Part shown: in pieces, positions 1 to 11,016 of the stretch
Layout: each line of letters opens with the position of its first letter
Numbering within the stretch: the first letter of the stretch is position 1
Assembly (NCBI RefSeq): GCF_019393635.1
Contig: NC_057863.1
Span: 639,306,306 to 639,370,305, forward strand
Length of the DNA: 64,000 bases
Reading direction: 5' to 3'
DNA from: Dromiciops gliroides
Taxonomy: Eukaryota > Chordata > Mammalia > Microbiotheria > Microbiotheriidae
Notes under the pieces: generated by a model
Told to the model about the DNA's origin: nothing
The model's input: only the letters and a program-made list of their open reading frames with translations
The model's database searches: none
Program-made: the position numbers and the translations under genes

Positions 1-319
1 GAAGACAATCAACAACAGAGAGACCAGTGGGGAGACCCCAAAATTAAGGGGGAGGGTGGGATTTGAGTGGGGGCTGGGAAGGGAAAAGACACAAGTAAAA
101 TAGCGCCTGTCCCTAAGGAGCTTAAGTCCAATTGTGGTTAACGAGTGGAGACCAAATATTGTCTACACAAAAAATAAACACAATGTACCAAGGGAGACCC
201 GTGAGACTCAAGGCACAAGGGGGCTTTGCGACTGGGTACCACCCCTCTCCCTATCTCCTTCCTCCTGCAGAGGAAGAATATTCCAGACCCAAAAAGAAGA
301 AACAAGCATTGATTAGGCA

Positions 320-530
320 CCTCCTGTATGCCAGGCACCGGGCTAAGCAGGGAGGTGGTGCTTTTGTAAACCTCATTTTGCCCTTGAGGAAACTGAGGCA
401 AGCCTGAGTTACCTGACTTTGCCCAGGGTCACACAGCTAGACAGTGTCATGGGAGACTAGATTTGAACTCAGGACTTCCTGATTCAGGGTTCAGCGCTGT
501 GTACACAGTGGATGCCACCTAGCTGCCACC
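320..530 (-). repeat. Old MIR/CORE-SINE relic
   Basis: The core gaaactgaggcaag...cccagggtcacacagctag...ggatttgaactcagg pattern (degenerate) ends in gccacctagctgcc, so it is reverse orientation and diverged. The flanking 1-320 shows only a possible degraded interspersed repeat and no gene. Confidence 0.7.
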
Positions 531-649
531 GTGTGTGTACTCTGCCAACCTCTGCCCATAACAATGGTACGGTCCAGTCCACCCAGCCTCGCCAGATACT
601 TTTGCTACGCTTATCTGGAAGGTACCAGTAGCAGGGTGGGGCAGGCTGA

Positions 650-1195
650 CGCGATTGGATAAATGGGGATAACGACTCCAGAGCTCCCCCTCCCGGGTCA
701 GGATGGGACCATCCGGAAGCCACCAATAGGAGAGGCAGTGGAAGGGGGAAACGACGCTTTTCTCTCCCCCTTGTGAAAAGAACTGTGGTAACTTCCTTTC
801 TCCAGAGCTCCCCCCCGGATCAGGATGGGACCGTCCAGAAGCCACCAATAGGCAGCGAGGCTGGCAGAGCTGCTGTTGCTTAGCAGCGCCGCAGCCGCCC
901 CCGCCCCCGAGCGCCGATCAACAGACCGACTGACGGACCGACCGACTGACTAACCGACCTGCTCCCCTCGGACTCCATGCTGACTGTCTCAGCCAAGCTG
1001 CCGCTCCGCTTCTTCCTCTGCTTTCTCTGCCTCCTCCTGCCCTGCAGTAAAGACGGGCGGAGAAGCCTGAGGTTTTGCGGTTACATCGTGGAGGCGCGGT
1101 TGGCGGGAGGGGGGGGCGGGCCGGGAAGGGGACGAGGATGCCGGTCTGTACCGCCTCGGACTTCCGGTGCGTCACTTCCGGTGCGTCCGCCTCCT
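650..1195 (+). promoter_or_regulatory. CpG-rich promoter-like region with duplicated CCAAT segment and tandem ETS sites
   Basis: Two copies of a ~50-bp segment (about 678-729 and 803-851) each end in gccaccaatagg, an NF-Y/CCAAT box. They are followed by a GC- and CpG-rich stretch and, at 1160-1187, a perfect 14-bp tandem repeat of acttccggtgcgtc carrying two ETS cores. This is typical of a TATA-less promoter, probably firing rightward from about 870-900. Which transcript it serves is unclear: an alternative far-upstream SLC35E2 start, a lncRNA, or an unrecognised gene. Confidence 0.5.
977..1046 (+). other. Possible first coding exon with signal-peptide-like ORF
   Basis: ATG at 977 opens MLTVSAKLPLRFFLCFLCLL (then LPC), a basic start plus hydrophobic core plus Cys. 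A GTAAAG donor lies at 1047. It sits about 100 bp downstream of the CCAAT boxes. No matching downstream exon was recognised, so it could equally be chance. Confidence 0.2.
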
Positions 1196-1834
1196 TTCTT
1201 CTCCCTTCCCATTCATTGCGTTTTGATTCTTACCTCCTATACGCCTCACCCTGCCAAACACAGAGGCCCCCCCACCAGCCCCTTTCCCACCTTCCCCACA
1301 AATTTTTCCCTTCCAGGCTGGGGATAACAGAAGAAACTTCAGCGCCCGCCCCCCTGCCCTACCAGCCCCCATGTCCCTTGCTCGGCACATCCCAGAAGTC
1401 TTGCTCAAGGGCAGCATTGAGTCAGCTTTGCCTTGGGACACGGCTTTTCCTGTGCCCCACTTATGCTTCCTCTAGAACCAGCTCTCACTTCCCGTTTCTC
1501 CCCCACCTCCTGGCACTTGTGAGGTCAAGTGTTGAACCCTGGTCATCCTGTGGGTATTTGGAAGCAGAAGTGTGTCAAAGACAAACTAACATTAGTGACT
1601 CCCTCCCCTTCCCAGAAGGGGCTCAGGGAGACTTTCGTTTTCATTTCAGCGTATCCCTAGGTTGGATCAGGACCCTATTTAAAGGGGTAGTTGGAAGTAC
1701 TGAAGAAAGAAGGATTATCTCATAGTTCAAATCAACTATTATTCTTCAAAGTTCTGATATAGGTGCTGGAAATATACATGAAGGAAAGCTACCAGCCTTC
1801 AAAGAGTACCCATTCTATGGAAGAAAAATAACAT

Positions 1835-1925
1835 ACACAAATATATGTGTGTGTATATATATAAAATACACAGGAGTATATGTTCACAGAAATATATGCA
1901 TGTATATGTCCTACATGTGTATGTT
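1835..1925. repeat. TATG/TA-rich simple repeat
   Basis: Degenerate tatgtgtgtg/tatata stretch next to the MAR1-type SINE. 1,200-1,800 upstream is non-repetitive to the eye and shows no gene. Confidence 0.6.
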
Positions 1926-1929
1926 ACAC

Positions 1930-2155
1930 ACAAGGCAGCAAGGTGACACAGTGGATAGAGCACTGGGCTTAGAATCAGACTCATCTTCATGAGTTTAAAC
2001 CCTGGGCAAGTCACTTAACCCTGTTTGCCTTATGTATAAAATGAGTTGGAAAAGGAAATGGCAAACCACTCCTTTATCTTTGCCAAGAAAACCCATCAAA
2101 TGGGGTCACAGAGAGTCAGAAACCACTGAAATAACACAGCAAGAACAACAAAAAT
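1930..2155 (+). repeat. MAR1-type SINE (RTE-tailed)
   Basis: CORE-SINE head (gtggatagagcactgggctt) with the long tail aaatggcaaaccactccttt...ggggtcacagagagtcaga, ending in acaacaaaaa. That 3' end resembles RTE/BovB LINE tails, unlike the short A-tailed copies elsewhere. Confidence 0.75.
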
Positions 2156-2326
2156 TAGGCACACAAAGTAAATCTACTAGGGTAGTAAATCTAGGGTGGC
2201 CTAATGCACAGAGCACTGAGGGTCAGGAAGTGTGTGAGAGAACATGAAGAATTGTGTGTGTGGGGGGGGCATCCAGAAATGTCTCAGGTAGGAGGTAGTA
2301 CTTGAAAGGAGTTAGGAATTGGGTGC

Positions 2327-2480
2327 GGGGCGCAGCTAGGTGGTGCAGTGGATAGAGCACTGGCCCTGGAGTCGGGAGGACCTGAATTCAAATGTGACCT
2401 CAGACACTTGACACTTACTAAGCTGTGTGACCCTGAGCAAGTCACTTAACCCCAATTGCCTCACCAAAAAAAAGAAAAAA
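2327..2480 (+). repeat. CORE-SINE (WSINE1-like)
   Basis: Full copy with head, tgtgtgaccctgagcaagtc core and A-rich tail. It faces the next SINE in opposite orientation about 100 bp away. Confidence 0.9.
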
Positions 2481-2577
2481 GGACTTGTGAGGGGAAGAGG
2501 ATTCCAGGTAGGGGGCACAGCCTTGTGCAAAGGTATTGAGTGTCATGTAAAGGAAGCAGCAAGCAGACCAACCTATC

Positions 2578-2730
2578 TTTTTTTTTTTTTTTTGCAGGGC
2601 AATGAGGTTTAAGTGACTTGCCCAGGGTCACACAGCTAGTTAAGTGTCAAGTGTCTGAGGCTGGATTTGAACTCAGGTCCTCCTGAATGCAAGGCCTGTG
2701 CTTTATCCACTGCGCCACCTAGCTGCCCCC
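2578..2730 (-). repeat. CORE-SINE (WSINE1-like) with target-site duplication
   Basis: Poly(T) start and head-complement end. The 16-bp duplication agaccaacctatcttt stands at 2565-2580 and 2731-2746, so the insertion is clean. Confidence 0.93.
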
Positions 2731-2739
2731 AGACCAACC

Positions 2740-2990
2740 TATCTTTAACATAAAATGCAAGGAGAGAGATGTGGGATCAGCCTGGAAAGACAGATTGACA
2801 CTAGCTCCTGGAGGCCTTTCAGTGTCAGAGGAATCATATTTTATCCTAGAGACAGTAGGGAACCGCTGAACTTTGAGCACAGAATGATTTGGTCATACAG
2901 AATTACTTCCGAAAGATCAATTTGCTTGCTACATGAGGATGTATCAGAGAGGAAAAGACCAGAGGCAAGGAACAGGGAGAGAAGGATTAC
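2740..2990 (+). repeat. Old interspersed repeat of unassigned family
   Basis: Text such as ttttatcctagagacagtag and agatcaatttgcttgct matches a pattern recurring at 6.3-6.8 kb and in part near 8.4-8.9 and 37.6 kb. It is a family seen across mammals whose name I cannot assign with certainty, possibly LTR-derived. Confidence 0.4.
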
Positions 2991-3064
2991 AAAGCTATTG
3001 TGGCTTGGGTCCACTACATATTTTTGTTACATATATGGGTCTTTGTCGCAGGAAAATAGTCCTT

Positions 3065-4400
3065 TTATATCTCCCTAATAAATTCACTAGCCCACTAACT
3101 GCAGTGCCTTCTCCAAACCTTTCCCTCCTCAAATCTATACACCCTACTACCTTCCTTCACCAGATCTCCCATCTGAGATTTTTGCCTTATTTTCTGAAAG
3201 GAAAAAAAAAAAAAAGGCCCTTTGATAAGGGCTTCCTCTTTTCCCCTCCACCTCATCACACTTTCCATATATTTTTCTCCACTATCTCCTTCAGCACCCC
3301 ACATCTGTCTCAGGTCCTGCTCCTGCCCAAGGCACAAGGGGTCATTCCAACCCATCCTCTCCAGCAGATTGCCCCATCTTTCATGCCCGCTCTCACTAAT
3401 CTTCAGCCTCAGTCTACTGACTGCTTCCCTGCTACCTACAGATCTACCCTTGGCTCACCCATCTTCAAAAACCCTTACTTGGTCATTTCATCCACAGTAG
3501 CTATTGTCCCATAACTCTCCTCTTGTGACTAAACTCCTGGGAAAGGCCAGATTCGATTGGTGCTTCCACTTGCTTTCCTCTCACTGTCTTAACTCTCTAC
3601 ATTTTGCTTCTGACTTCATCATTCAAATGAAATTCTCTCTCCAACGTTGCCTGTGCTCTCTTAACTACCAACTCCAATGGCCTTTTCTCAGTCCTCTTCC
3701 TTATTGACCTCTCTTCAGCTTCTGAGTGTGGACCACCCTCTTCTTAATACTCTTCTCTCTAGACTTTTGTGACCCTTCCTCTCTTTCTTCCTATTTGTCT
3801 GACCACTTCTCCTTCTCTTTTGTTGGCTCTTTAGTGAGGCTGTACCCATTAACCAGGGGTGCCCCCCAAGGTTCTGTGCTAGGGCCTCTTCTTTTCTCCC
3901 ACTATGCCATTATACTTGGTAAATTCATCAGTTCCCATGGATTCAGTTATTATTCTTTGCTAACCTTTCTTTTGACCTCCAGTCTCTCATCTCCAACTCA
4001 CAAACATTTTAAACACAGTATGTCAAAAACTGAACTCATCTTTCCTTCAAAACCGTATCTTCGGGGGCAGCTATGTGGCACAGTGGATAAAGTACCGGCC
4101 TTGGATTCAGGAGGACCTGAGTTCAAATGCGACTTCAGACACTTGACACTTACTAGCTGTGTGATCCTGGGTAAGTCACTTAACCCTCATTACCTGTCTC
4201 CCCCCCAAAAAAAAAAACAAACAACACACCATATCTTCTTCCTAACTTCTCTATTGTTGTTGAGGGTACCACCACCCTTCTGGTCACCCTGGCTCAAAAC
4301 CTAGGTGTCATCCCCAACTTCTCCTTCTCCAACCCCCTCCTCTCATACCCATTGTGTTGTCCAGGCCTCTCTTACATGCTCCCTTCTCTCTTCTGACACT
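3065..4400 (+). repeat. L2-type LINE fragment, interrupted by a SINE
   Basis: Pyrimidine-rich sequence whose forward translation contains the reverse-transcriptase motif [19 protein letters not shown]. Downstream is an [10 protein letters not shown]-like stretch followed by the L2 3' region (ggtaccaccacccttctggt, ggtgtcatccccaacttctc). Broken LINE of the L2/CR1 clade; a SINE sits at 4063-4224. Confidence 0.8.
4063..4224 (+). repeat. CORE-SINE inside the L2 fragment
   Basis: Full copy with A-rich tail. Short flanking duplication cgtatcttc / catatcttc. Confidence 0.9.
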
Positions 4401-4539
4401 TTAGGTCACCAAGCATTTATTAAGTGCCCACTGTGTTCCAGGCACTATGTTAAATGACTAGGAATACAAAGAAAAGTGAAAATAGTCGCTACCATTAAGG
4501 GAGCCACAGTCTAATGAAGGAGGCAACTTTCTATTTTTA

Positions 4540-6045
4540 TGCTTTATTTAACATTGTATTTTTCAAAAAAAAAAAAAAACCCAATTTTAACATCCATTTT
4601 TAAAACTTTGTGTTTCAAATTCTCTTCCTCCCTCCCCACCCTGCCTTTGAGAAGGCAAGCAATTCAATGTAAGTTATAAATTTGTAGTCATGCAAAATGT
4701 TTCCATATTAGTCATGTTGTAAAAGAAAACAGACAAAAAATTCAAGAAAAGTAAAAAAATTATGCTTCAATCTCCATTCAGACACCATCAGTTCTTTCTC
4801 TGGGGATAGATAACATTTTTTAAGTCCTTCAGTGTTGTCTTGGATCATTGTATTGCTGAGAATAGGCAAGTAATTCACATCTGATCATCTTACTCTACTG
4901 CTGTTACTTTGGACACAGTACATTTCACTTTGCATCAGCTCATGTAACTCCAGGTTTTTCTGAGAGCATCCTGCTCATCATTTCTTATAGCACAATAGTG
5001 TTTCATCATAATCACATACTACAATTTGTTCAACCATTCCCCAGTTGATGGACATTACTTTGATTTCCAATTCTTTGCCACCAGAAAAGAGCTGCTATAA
5101 ATATTTTTGTACATACAGGTCCTTTTCCATTCTCTTTTTGTATACAGACCTAGTAGTGGCATTGCTAAATCAAAGAGTATGCATGGCATTACAGCCCTTT
5201 GGGTATAGTTCCATATTGCTCTACAGAATGGTTGAATCGATTTACAACTCTACCAACAGTACAATGCATGAATCCCTCCTTTTCCCCACATGCCCTCCAA
5301 CATTTGTCATTTTCCTTTCTGTTCTGTTAGCCAACCTAATAGGTATGAGGTAATAATTCAAAATTGTTTTAGTTTGCATTTCTCCAATCAATAATGCTTT
5401 AAAGCATTTTTTCATATGGCTCTAGATAGCTTTGATTACTTTATGTTTTGATCATGTATCAATTGGGGAATGGCTCTTATTTTTATAAATTTGACTCAGT
5501 TTTCTATATGTTTGAGAAATGAGGCCTTTCTCAGAGAAACTTGCTTCATATTTTTTTCAGTTACTATTGCTAACTTCATTTCCCTCCATCTTATTTCCCC
5601 CCATTTATTCTGTTCTCTCTCTCCTTTCACCCTATCCCTCCTCAAAAGTGTCTGTCTTTTTCTTTTTTTAAATAGTATTTTATTTTTTCCGATTACAGGT
5701 AAAGGTAGTTTTCAGTATTTGTTTTTATAAGATTTTGAGTTGCAAATTTTTCTCCCTCCCTTCCTTCTCTCCCCCCTCCCAAAACCAGCAAGCAATCTGA
5801 TACAGGTTATACATTACAATGATGTTAAACATATTTCCACACTCAAAAGTGTCTTGCTTCTGACTACCCCCTCCCCCAATCTGCCCTCCCTTCTATAATA
5901 CCTCTCCTTATCCCCTCCCCCTCCTACTTTCCTGCAGGGTCAGATAGATTTCTATACCCAATTGAGTGTGTATGTTATTCCCTCATTGATCCAATTCTGA
6001 TGAGTTCACTCACTCCCCCTCACCTCCACCATCTCCCCCTCCTTG
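4540..6045 (-). repeat. Marsupial L1 fragment(s), reverse orientation
   Basis: The complement carries the L1 ORF2 C-terminal/3' UTR text (ctgctataaatatttttgta, ccattccccagttgatggac). Further right is the purine-rich inter-ORF/3' region (seen as ccctcctactttcctgcagg). A younger 5'-truncated L1 piece is nested at 5654-5841. Confidence 0.75.
5654..5841 (-). repeat. Nested, 5'-truncated L1 3' end with TSD
   Basis: L1 3' UTR end (tagtattttattttttccga...agcaagcaatctgatacagg) flanked by the 13-bp duplication ctcaaaagtgtct at 5641-5653 and 5842-5854. It is an L1-into-L1 insertion. Confidence 0.8.
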
Positions 6046-6049
6046 TTTT

Positions 6050-6105
6050 ATTTTGGGGCGGGGAAACGGGCAATGAGGGTTAAGTGACTTGCCCAGGGTC
6101 ATTCC
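6050..6105 (-). repeat. CORE-SINE 3' fragment
   Basis: Only the tail-proximal third (gggcaatgagggttaagtga...cccagggtcat) is present; the head is missing. Confidence 0.8.
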
Positions 6106-6239
6106 TCTCTCACCTCTTAATTCTATTTTTTTAGATATCATCCCTTCATATTCAACTCACACCGGTGCCTTCTGTCTATATCTACTCCTTCCAACTGCCC
6201 TAACAATGAGAAAGTTCTTAGGAATTACAAGTATCATCT

Positions 6240-6800
6240 AAGGGAGGCAATTTTCAAACAACTATGTACAATGAAGCCATATGCAGGATAAAGTGGAGCT
6301 AATCTCAGAGAGAAGGCAGTCCCTTTAGGGAGGACTGGGAAAGGCTTCTGGGGCCGGTGCCTCAAGGGAGGCCCGGAGCCAGAGATGAAGGGAAGCGGCC
6401 CAGGTGTGGGGACAATCTGGAGCTGGAGCATCTTGTGTGGGTGACAGCCGGGAGGCTAATGCCAGTGAATGGTGGAGTGGGTAGATGGGAGAAGGCTGGA
6501 AGGGGCCAGACTGTGAAGGGCTTTAAAATCCAACGTGTTCTATCTCTGATCCTGCTGGAGGCCATAGGAAGCCATTGTAGTATTGGGGGTGTGTGTGAAA
6601 TGGTCATTCTTGTTCTTTAGGAAAACCCCTTTAATGACTGAATGGAGGCTGGTCAGCAGTGGGGAGGGCCTTGAAGCAGGCCAACCCCCCACACTCCCCC
6701 ACCGCCCCACACAGGGCTATTACAAGTGTCCAGGCCAGAGGTGATGAGAGTACAGTGTCAGGGAAAGAGCCAGCAAAGGAGACTCAAGGAAAGATCAGGA
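6240..6800 (+). repeat. Old interspersed repeat of unassigned family
   Basis: Contains gaagggctttaaaatccaac, ggaggccataggaagccatt and ctttaggaaaacccctttaa, a text typical of an ancient mammal-wide repeat. Related text appears near 2.8, 8.5 and 37.6 kb. Family name not certain. Confidence 0.45.
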
Positions 6801-6915
6801 GAGAAGGGACAAGATTTCCCTCCATCCTAGCTTAGGCCTTCATCACTTCACTCCTGGACTACGTGGTGTCCCGGCCTCAACTTTAGCAGATAGTGTCTAT
6901 TTTCTGTCTGTTTTG

Positions 6916-7055
6916 TTTTTATGGGGCAATGGAGGTTAAATGACTTGCCCAGGGTCACACAGCTAGTAAGTATCAAGTGTCTGAGGCCAGATTTGAACTC
7001 GGGTCCTCCTGAATCCAGGGCCAGTATTCTATCCACTGCTCCACCTAGCTGCCCC
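6916..7055 (-). repeat. CORE-SINE with TSD
   Basis: Full copy flanked by agatagtgtctat on both sides (near 6888 and 7056). Confidence 0.92.
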
Positions 7056-7139
7056 AGATAGTGTCTATCTTAAAATGGATTTTGCTACTTGGACTACCGT
7101 ATATACTGAAAGTATAAGAAAATAGTGACTGGCAGTCCG

Positions 7140-7700
7140 GAGCATCCACAGTGTCACCTCCTTACTCAACAGTAATGGCTCCCTATTACCTCAAGGATCA
7201 AATATGAAAGCCTCCGTTTGGTTCAAAGCCCCCTCCCATAACTCTCTAGTCTTGTTCTTTCTTCCTCTACGTGTATTTCCGATCCAGGAACACCAGCATC
7301 CTTGCTGTTCCTCAAACAGGACTCTCCACCACCTGACTCTGCGTTTTCACTGGCCATCCCCCCTGCCCAATAGGCTCTCCCTCAACACCTCTGCCTTCCC
7401 TGGTTTTCTCCAGATCTCCCACACACATCCCACCTTGGGCTTGAAGGCTTTCACAGTCCCCCTTGATGATATATTACCTTCCATCTGAAATTACTTCTAG
7501 TCTGCCTTGTGTATGTGTGTATATACATACACACATACATATATACATATCTTCAATGTATGTAGTTGTTGGCATGTTATGATTTCCATTAGAATGTAAT
7601 CTCCTTGAGGACAGGGGCTGTGCTTGCTTTTCTTTGTATCCTCAGCCTTTATCCAGTGCCTGTCACATAGTAGGTGCTTATTAAATGCTTGTTGACTGTT
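7140..7700 (+). repeat. L2 LINE 3' end
   Basis: Contains aatggctccctattacctca, a tttggttcaaagccccctcc stretch and the L2 tail ctccttgaggacaggggctg ... taggtgcttattaaatgctt. A TA/CA-rich microsatellite (7510-7550) interrupts it. Confidence 0.8.
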
Positions 7701-7792
7701 GACAGACAAATGAGGAAGCTATTGCAATAATTCAGGCAAGGTGAAGAGGGTCTCACCTAGGGTGCTGGCCACTTTAGTGTAGAGAAGAGTGC

Positions 7793-7830
7793 ATGAATGA
7801 ATGAATGAATGGGAATGAATGAATGAATAC
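7793..7830. repeat. (GAAT)n microsatellite
   Basis: Eight or so gaat/atga units with one interruption. Confidence 0.9.
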
Positions 7831-7947
7831 CTCTTTATTAAACACTTTTCTTAATGCTGGGAATAGATACAAAAGCAAAGACAGTCACTACCCTCAAAGA
7901 GCTTTTGTAGACTGTTCATGTTTTCAGACATTAAAAACTAGATGATA

Positions 7948-8097
7948 GGGGCAGCTAGGTGGCACAGTGGATAGAGCACTGGCCCTGGAGTCAGGAGTAC
8001 CTGAGTTCAAGTCCAGCCTCAGACACTTAACACTTACTAGCTGTGTGACCCTGGGCAAGTCACTTAACACCAATTGCCTCACTAAAAAAAAAAAAAA
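7948..8097 (+). repeat. CORE-SINE with TSD
   Basis: Full copy; aaaaactagatgat stands on both sides. Confidence 0.93.
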
Positions 8098-8136
8098 CTA
8101 GATGATGTCTTAAGCTCCTTAAGAATTCCATTGTTT

Positions 8137-8276
8137 GGGGCAGCTAGGTGGTACAGTGGATAGAGCACCGGCCCTGGAGTCAGGAGGACCTGAATTCAAA
8201 TCCAACCTGACACTTACTAGCTGTGTGACCCTGGGCAAGTCACTTAACCCCAATTGCCTCACCAAAAAAAAAAAAA
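8137..8276 (+). repeat. CORE-SINE, slightly internally deleted
   Basis: Second copy 40 bp after the previous one, same orientation. It lacks a few bases in the cagacactt region (aacctgacacttactagctg). Confidence 0.92.
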
Positions 8277-8399
8277 TTCCAGGGTTCTTTGAAAGTTGAG
8301 GTCTGTGGCATGGATTGTTCTTCAGCATATGCTGTTCATAAAGGCCTGCCTCACAGGTCTATCCCAAGTGGAAAGTAATAAAAGATAACTTAAGAAAAA

Positions 8400-8935
8400 G
8401 AGTAGCAAATCAGAGCGTTTGAGCTGGAAGGATCAGTGTGAGAGATGTTGTGAAGGTAGAATAAACACGACTTGGTAACAGATTGGGTATGGAACCAAGG
8501 AGGAAGGAAGAGTGAAGGACGGCTCACGGGGATGGCACCATTAAGAAAAAGGATGGATTTGAGGGAGAAGATGGTTCCATTTTTGACTTGTTCAGTTCAT
8601 TCCAGTGCTGATGGAATGTCCAGCAGGCAATCAAGGGATGTGGGACTGGAACTCAGGACGCAGATTTGTATTTGGGAATCATCTATCTGCATAGCGATGA
8701 CAGTTGAACCCATCAGAGCTGATGAGATCACTGAGAGAGAGCCTAGAGAAAAGAGGGTCCGGGACTGAGTCCTGAGCTACATGCCTAAGGGACAGGATAT
8801 GACTCATGATCCAGCAAAGAAGAGGGACCCCAGGGAAGAGACTATATCCAAGAGGAGGGAATGATATACAGGCCTAAATGCTGCTAGTAGAAAGGCCAGG
8901 TAGGAAAAGGCCATTGGAAATGGAGCAATAAGCAT
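8400..8935 (+). repeat. Old interspersed repeat of unassigned family
   Basis: Text such as gtccagcaggcaatcaaggg, ttgggaatcatctatctgca and cctgagctacatgcctaagg recalls the same ancient family as 6.2-6.8 kb, a different part of it. No coding gene. Confidence 0.45.
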
Positions 8936-9060
8936 TTATTAAGTACCTACTGTGTACCAGGCAATGAGCTAAGTACTTGGGGGGGGGGGGAGGAGAATTC
9001 AAAGGCAAAAATGAAAGTTCCTGCCCTCCAGAACTTTTCCTGCATTATAACGGAAACGGC

Positions 9061-9110
<50 letters not shown>

Positions 9111-9145
9111 GTATATATATGTATGTGTGTGTATGTATATATAGA
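9061..9145. repeat. (TA)n/(TG)n compound microsatellite
   Basis: Alternating tatata, gtgtgt and tatg blocks. Confidence 0.95.
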
Positions 9146-9459
9146 CAGAAAGGGAGAGAGAGATTATTATATGCAGAATCAATACACAATAAATGCAAAG
9201 TAGCTTTAGGGTTGGCCCCTTAGCATAGCCACTTTCATTTCAGATTGCTTTTTAATTACTGTATTAAGACTTTTGTTTTCATATCCCAGTTATTCCTGGA
9301 TATACCGCGTTGACCAAGAGGTTAGCTGATCTGCCCAGGGACACCCCGCTAGACAGTGTCAGAGGTGGGCATAGACCCACACCTTTCCCTTCTTGGAGGC
9401 CTGCTCATCAGCCACTCTGGGTGGAAATCGCTTTCCTAAAAGGTCGTAGTATTCCCCAC

Positions 9460-9478
9460 TGGCCACCAGAGGGAGCTC
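9460..9478 (+). promoter_or_regulatory. Candidate CTCF site
   Basis: tggccaccagagggagctc fits the 19-bp CTCF core (CCASYAGRKGGC-like) at nearly every informative position. A weaker match, ccactagagggac, lies at 10735-10747. Confidence 0.45.
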
Positions 9479-10859
9479 GCTCTACAAATTCCTTTTCCTA
9501 CTGGCTGGAATCAGTTTAGAAGAGAAAATAATGAAATATCGCTCAAAAAGTAGACCATCTATGGCTCTAAACCCCACCCTTGCCTCTAGACTTTTCCTTA
9601 TTAGTCAACAGCGAGGGCGCATTCATCTCAATGCTCCATTTCCTGTGGCGACGCAGTTTGCAAAGCAGAAACATAAGTTGGTCCAGAGCTCCCATCTCCC
9701 CCATCCATCTTTTCCAGGCCCACCTGTGTAACTCCGCCCCCCTCCTTGAGAAAATCAGCTGATGCTTGTGGAAAGGGAACCCAGGGATTTAAACAGGAAG
9801 ATAAGGGCATCCTCCTGGTAGAGCTGGTGAGTCATCACTCCACCTTTTTCCATCTGTTCTCTTGCTTCTTCTCCTCAGCAGGCAGCACTAGTCCTGAGGT
9901 CACTGCCACTGGTCTGAGCTCTCCTACCAGTGGTCCAAATCAAATACAGGCCTGGGTCTTGACCACTGGCCACACAAGGGCCCGACCCCCAAAGTTGGCA
10001 GAGACCTGCCATCCACCATCATAGTGGACAAAGGTGGGCTCCCTGCCCACCCCAACCCTTATAGCTGACAGAAAATTTCTCTCAAAGGCAAAGGCAGAAG
10101 ATAGGGCATTTTAGAAACCTAGATTCCTGGTTTAAAGGTCCCTGAGCTCTATAGTGGGTCACCAGTCTCTTTCGCCTTTGAAGTTTCCAGGGTCCCTTCA
10201 GATTCCCAGTGAAATGAAACTGTTGAAGAGGACTCTGGGAAGATGGCTTACGTAGGTCAGAAAACCTCAAACTCTCTATAAGTTCCTCCACACACGAAAA
10301 AGACAGAACATTGCCTCAGAGTAAGCATAGAGCAGCAGAAAAACAAAAGTAAGTAAAGCAGTTGTCCTCCTAGTACAAATTAAGAGGGCTCCAGGAAAGA
10401 GTCAACCTCTGGGGGTGGAGGTTTGACCTCAGTGAAATGCAAACACCATCAGGCCTACTCCTCAGAATCAACAAATAACGAGCCGCTGGGGCAGCGTGGG
10501 AGTTGTGGGAGTTGGAAGTTAGAAGATTGAAGGACCTTCCACTGTTGAGGGACACCAAGCACAATTGCACTGGCCTGATTTGGTCCCAGACTGTGCCTAT
10601 GGGTAAGAAGGAGCTAGCATCCATCTGGTGAGTGTGGTAGCAGAGGGGTGGAGGATCCTGCTGCCTGTGGGCACTTGCAGGAGAAGAGTCCCTGGTTTCA
10701 ATTCTAGGGCAGAGAGAACAGTTGAAGTTTGCAGCCACTAGAGGGACCACAGGGAGTAAACATGGCTGGGGGCCCTAGCAGTGGCTTAGGGGTATAGAGG
10801 AGGGCCTAAGGTAGGGCCCTGGCTCAGAGCTCAGAAAATGGCAGTAAGAAGGACCTGAG

Positions 10860-11016
10860 GGGGCAGCTAGGTGGCACAGTGGATAAAGCACTGGCCCTGA
10901 ATTCAGGAGGACCTGAGTTCACATCCAGCCTCAGACACTTAACACTTACTAGCTGTGTGACCCTGGGCAAGTCACTTAACTCTCATTGCCCCACCAAAAA
11001 AAAAAAAAGAAAGAAA
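10860..11016 (+). repeat. CORE-SINE with TSD
   Basis: Full copy; aaggacctgagg on both sides; tail runs into aaagaaaagaa. Confidence 0.92.

Noticed and set aside
1-650. NADK 3' end, expected upstream from human synteny
   Set aside because: No NADK exon or C-terminal acidic tail could be found; it must lie left of the window.
1075-1725. 216-codon plus-strand frame downstream of the first CpG region
   Set aside because: Composition-driven open frame (Ser/Pro/Leu-rich) with no recognisable domain; the start lies in GC-rich DNA.
3726-4304. 192-codon frame with [13 protein letters not shown]
   Set aside because: This is the remains of an L2-type reverse transcriptase run on into a SINE, not a host gene.
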